Shown here: piece by piece, positions 6,557 to 7,905 of the stretch
Layout of the letters: each line of letters starts with the position of its first letter
Position numbering within the stretch: the stretch's first letter is position 1
From: Nitrospirota bacterium
GTDB taxonomy: Bacteria; Nitrospirota; Thermodesulfovibrionia; UBA6902; BMS3Bbin08
Reading direction: 5' to 3'
NCBI GenBank assembly: GCA_030637135.1
Contig: DAOVVO010000062.1
Span: 1-7,905, forward strand
Length of the DNA stretch: 7,905 nucleotides
Program-made: the position numbers and the translations under genes
The notes under the pieces: model-generated
The model's input: the letters and a program-made list of their open reading frames with translations, nothing else
Told to the model about the DNA's origin: nothing
Databases searched by the model: none

Positions 6557-7296
6557 TCCTCTGCCCTTTTTAAATCGTCAATTGTGTCGATGCCAAAAGC
6601 ATCGTAGTGAGTTTCCTTAACCTTAATTTTCATCCCGCATGAAATCGCTCTGAGCTGTTCGAGCCGCTCGACTGTCTCGAGCTCGCTTTGCCGGGTCTTT
6701 GAAAAATTTATAAGTGCATTTTTCTTGAAACCGTATATGCCTATGTGTCTAAAAACTACTACATGGCTGGATGTTAATGTTATATTATTTAAATCCGCCC
6801 ACTCATCTCTGTAATAAGGAATAGGAGACCTTGAGAAATATAATGCAAATCCCTCATCGTCCATAACGACCTTTACGACGTTCGGAGATAAAATTTCTTC
6901 AAGATTTGCGATTTTCCTTGCAAGCGTACTCATCGACGCTTTTTCATCATCTAAAAGTCTGACTGTTTCATCTATCATTTCCGGCTTAATAAACGGTTCA
7001 TCTCCCTGCACATTAATTATTATGTCGCAATCTATATGTTTGGCTGCTTCTGCAACTCTGTCTGTACCGCAGGCATGACTCGAAGAAGTCATAAATGCCT
7101 TGCCCCCGAAACCTGTAACGGTGTCGAAAATTCTTTCATTATCTGTTGCAACAAAAACCGCATTAATAAGCTTTGCAGCTGATGCCTGCTCATAAACGTG
7201 TTGTATGAGGGATTTTCCTTTAAGGGTAGCAAGGGGTTTTCCGGGGAAGCGTCTTGAATTAAATCGTGCTGGAATTACCACAGCAGCTCTATGCAT
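6535..7296 (-). CDS. kdsB: 3-deoxy-manno-octulosonate cytidylyltransferase (CMP-Kdo synthetase)
   Basis: KdsB joins Kdo to CMP using CTP, activating the sugar for attachment to lipid A in lipopolysaccharide synthesis. The 253-residue length is typical. The nucleotide-binding N-terminus reads VVIPARFNSRRFPGKPL (6-22), followed by HACGTDRVAEA (74-84), NVQGDEPFI (95-103), YFSRSPIPYYR (153-163), HIGIYGF (184-190), ERLEQLR (210-216) and the metal-site GIDTIDDL (235-242). No catalytic motif is missing. The ATG at 7296 is the only sensible start: no other ATG, GTG or TTG lies nearby in frame upstream, yet no clear Shine-Dalgarno sequence precedes it. It is the first gene of the probable kdsB-pyrG-eno-ftsB operon and overlaps pyrG by 22 bases. 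The next gene, upstream, is divergent. Its presence implies a Gram-negative envelope containing Kdo. Confidence 0.97.
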   Translation of the reverse strand: MHRAAVVIPARFNSRRFPGKPLATLKGKSLIQHVYEQASAAKLINAVFVATDNERIFDTVTGFGGKAFMTSSSHACGTDRVAEAAKHIDCDIIINVQGDEPFIKPEMIDETVRLLDDEKASMSTLARKIANLEEILSPNVVKVVMDDEGFALYFSRSPIPYYRDEWADLNNITLTSSHVVVFRHIGIYGFKKNALINFSKTRQSELETVERLEQLRAISCGMKIKVKETHYDAFGIDTIDDLKRAEEWLNLYS

Positions 7297-7318
7297 ATCA
7301 TAGTTTACATCTTCATCT

Positions 7319-7342
7319 ATAAAATGTAAATTCCCATTTTAT
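7319..7342. repeat. 8-bp inverted repeat in the kdsB/PP-loop divergent spacer
   Basis: ATAAAATG (7319-7326) and CATTTTAT (7335-7342) are perfect inverted copies around eight bases, centred about 35 bases upstream of the kdsB ATG. A regulator-binding site or a leader hairpin are both possible. The arms are A/T-rich, so chance is not excluded. Confidence 0.3.
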
Positions 7343-7406
7343 TTTTTTGTATCAGTCAGCCGGGATAGAAAATAAGAGCCATTTTGAAAAAATATAATTT
7401 TGGTTT

Positions 7407-7435
7407 TTTACAGGGAAAATTGTTTAAAATATACA
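7407..7435 (+). promoter_or_regulatory. Candidate sigma70-type promoter for the PP-loop gene
   Basis: TTTACA (7407-7412, five of six consensus bases) and TATACA (7430-7435, four of six) are separated by 17 bases. Transcription would begin near 7442, just before the purine-rich AAAGAGGAG at 7443-7451, so the mRNA leader would be only about 25 bases. Confidence 0.4.
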
Positions 7436-7466
7436 TATAAAAAAAGAGGAGAATATTTAATTAATC

Positions 7467-7905
7467 ATGACAAAAGCAGTTGCACTATATTCTGGCGGGC
7501 TTGACAGCACTCTGGCAATACTTATCATCCTCAGACAGCATATCGAGGTTACCGCCTTAACATTTCTAAACCATTTTGGTTGTGATATAAATGATAGATC
7601 GTCTTGTTCACGGGACCCGTTTTCTGCAGCAGAAAAGTTTGGTTTTGACGTAAAACTTTCACACCTGTCAGAGAAATTCCTTGAAATAGTCAAAAATCCG
7701 AAATACGGGTACGGTAAAAATATGAACCCATGTATAGACTGCAGAATACTTATGTTAAAAGAGGCACGGGAGTTCATGAATATGGTCGGAGCTGATTTCA
7801 TAATTACAGGTGAAGTCCTCGGACAGAGACCAATGAGCCAGAGGAAAAATCTTTTCCCCATGATGGATAAAGAAGCACAGGTAAGGGGATATGTAGTGAG
7901 ACCTC
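7467..7905 (+). CDS. PP-loop ATPase, MnmA/ThiI-like tRNA thiouridylase family (3' end outside window)
   Basis: The 146 codons present begin with the PP-loop motif SGGLDST (residues 9-15), which binds ATP and adenylates the substrate. NPCIDC (87-92) corresponds to the catalytic-cysteine region NPC-x-x-C of MnmA-type 2-thiouridylases, and GADFIITGEVLGQRPMSQ (108-125) to the MnmA segment GADYIATGH. The likely role is sulfur transfer to a tRNA uridine, but this is not canonical MnmA (which has SGGVDSS) and I would not assign a symbol. QueC and ThiI are related alternatives. Further cysteines C39 and C47 lie before the CxxC. The ATG is the first in-frame start after a TAA at 7458. The only Shine-Dalgarno match, GAGGAG (7446-7451), is 15 bases away, unusually far, though the family N-terminus fits this ATG. 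It diverges from kdsB and continues past the window. Confidence 0.85.
   Translation, partial: MTKAVALYSGGLDSTLAILIILRQHIEVTALTFLNHFGCDINDRSSCSRDPFSAAEKFGFDVKLSHLSEKFLEIVKNPKYGYGKNMNPCIDCRILMLKEAREFMNMVGADFIITGEVLGQRPMSQRKNLFPMMDKEAQVRGYVVRP

Noticed and set aside
7457..7861. 134-codon open frame on the minus strand
   Set aside because: It is antisense to the PP-loop gene, which has clear family motifs in the plus strand.

Overview
The window is an ordinary bacterial chromosome segment, roughly 40% G+C by eye. It carries eight protein genes, two of them cut by the window edges, and no RNA gene, insertion sequence, phage gene or CRISPR array that I can see. CMP-Kdo synthetase implies a lipopolysaccharide-bearing (Gram-negative) cell. 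The membrane-tethered c-type cytochrome, the moderate G+C and the protein flavour would suit an anaerobic or microaerophilic Nitrospirota or Desulfobacterota-like lineage; that placement is an inference, not something the sequence proves.

Layout. 1-718 (minus, open at the left edge): membrane protein with about four N-terminal helices and a C-terminal monohaem cytochrome c domain. 719-948: divergent promoter region, with a good sigma70-type promoter and a perfect stem-loop in the leader of the next gene. 949-2442 (plus): sodium-dependent transporter of the neurotransmitter:sodium symporter (NSS) family. 2489-2857 (minus): queD, convergent with the transporter. 2858-3102: A/T-rich spacer holding a possible pseudoknot in the queD leader and some weak hairpins. 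3103-7296 (minus): probable operon kdsB-pyrG-eno-ftsB. 7297-7466: divergent spacer. 7467-7905 (plus, open at the right edge): PP-loop ATPase resembling 2-thiouridylases.

How the genes relate. PyrG makes CTP and KdsB uses CTP to activate Kdo; the two overlap by 22 bases and are probably translationally coupled. Enolase and the FtsB/DivIC-like division protein follow in the same direction with spacers under 100 bases, so nucleotide supply, outer-membrane sugar activation, glycolysis and septum assembly may share a transcript. QueD (queuosine precursor synthesis) and the PP-loop enzyme (probable sulfur transfer to tRNA) are both tRNA-modification candidates but sit at opposite ends and are not linked.

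No clear new multi-gene system is visible. The items most worth checking are the possible pseudoknot before queD, the hybrid membrane cytochrome, the four cysteines of the PP-loop enzyme, and a small open frame between eno and ftsB.
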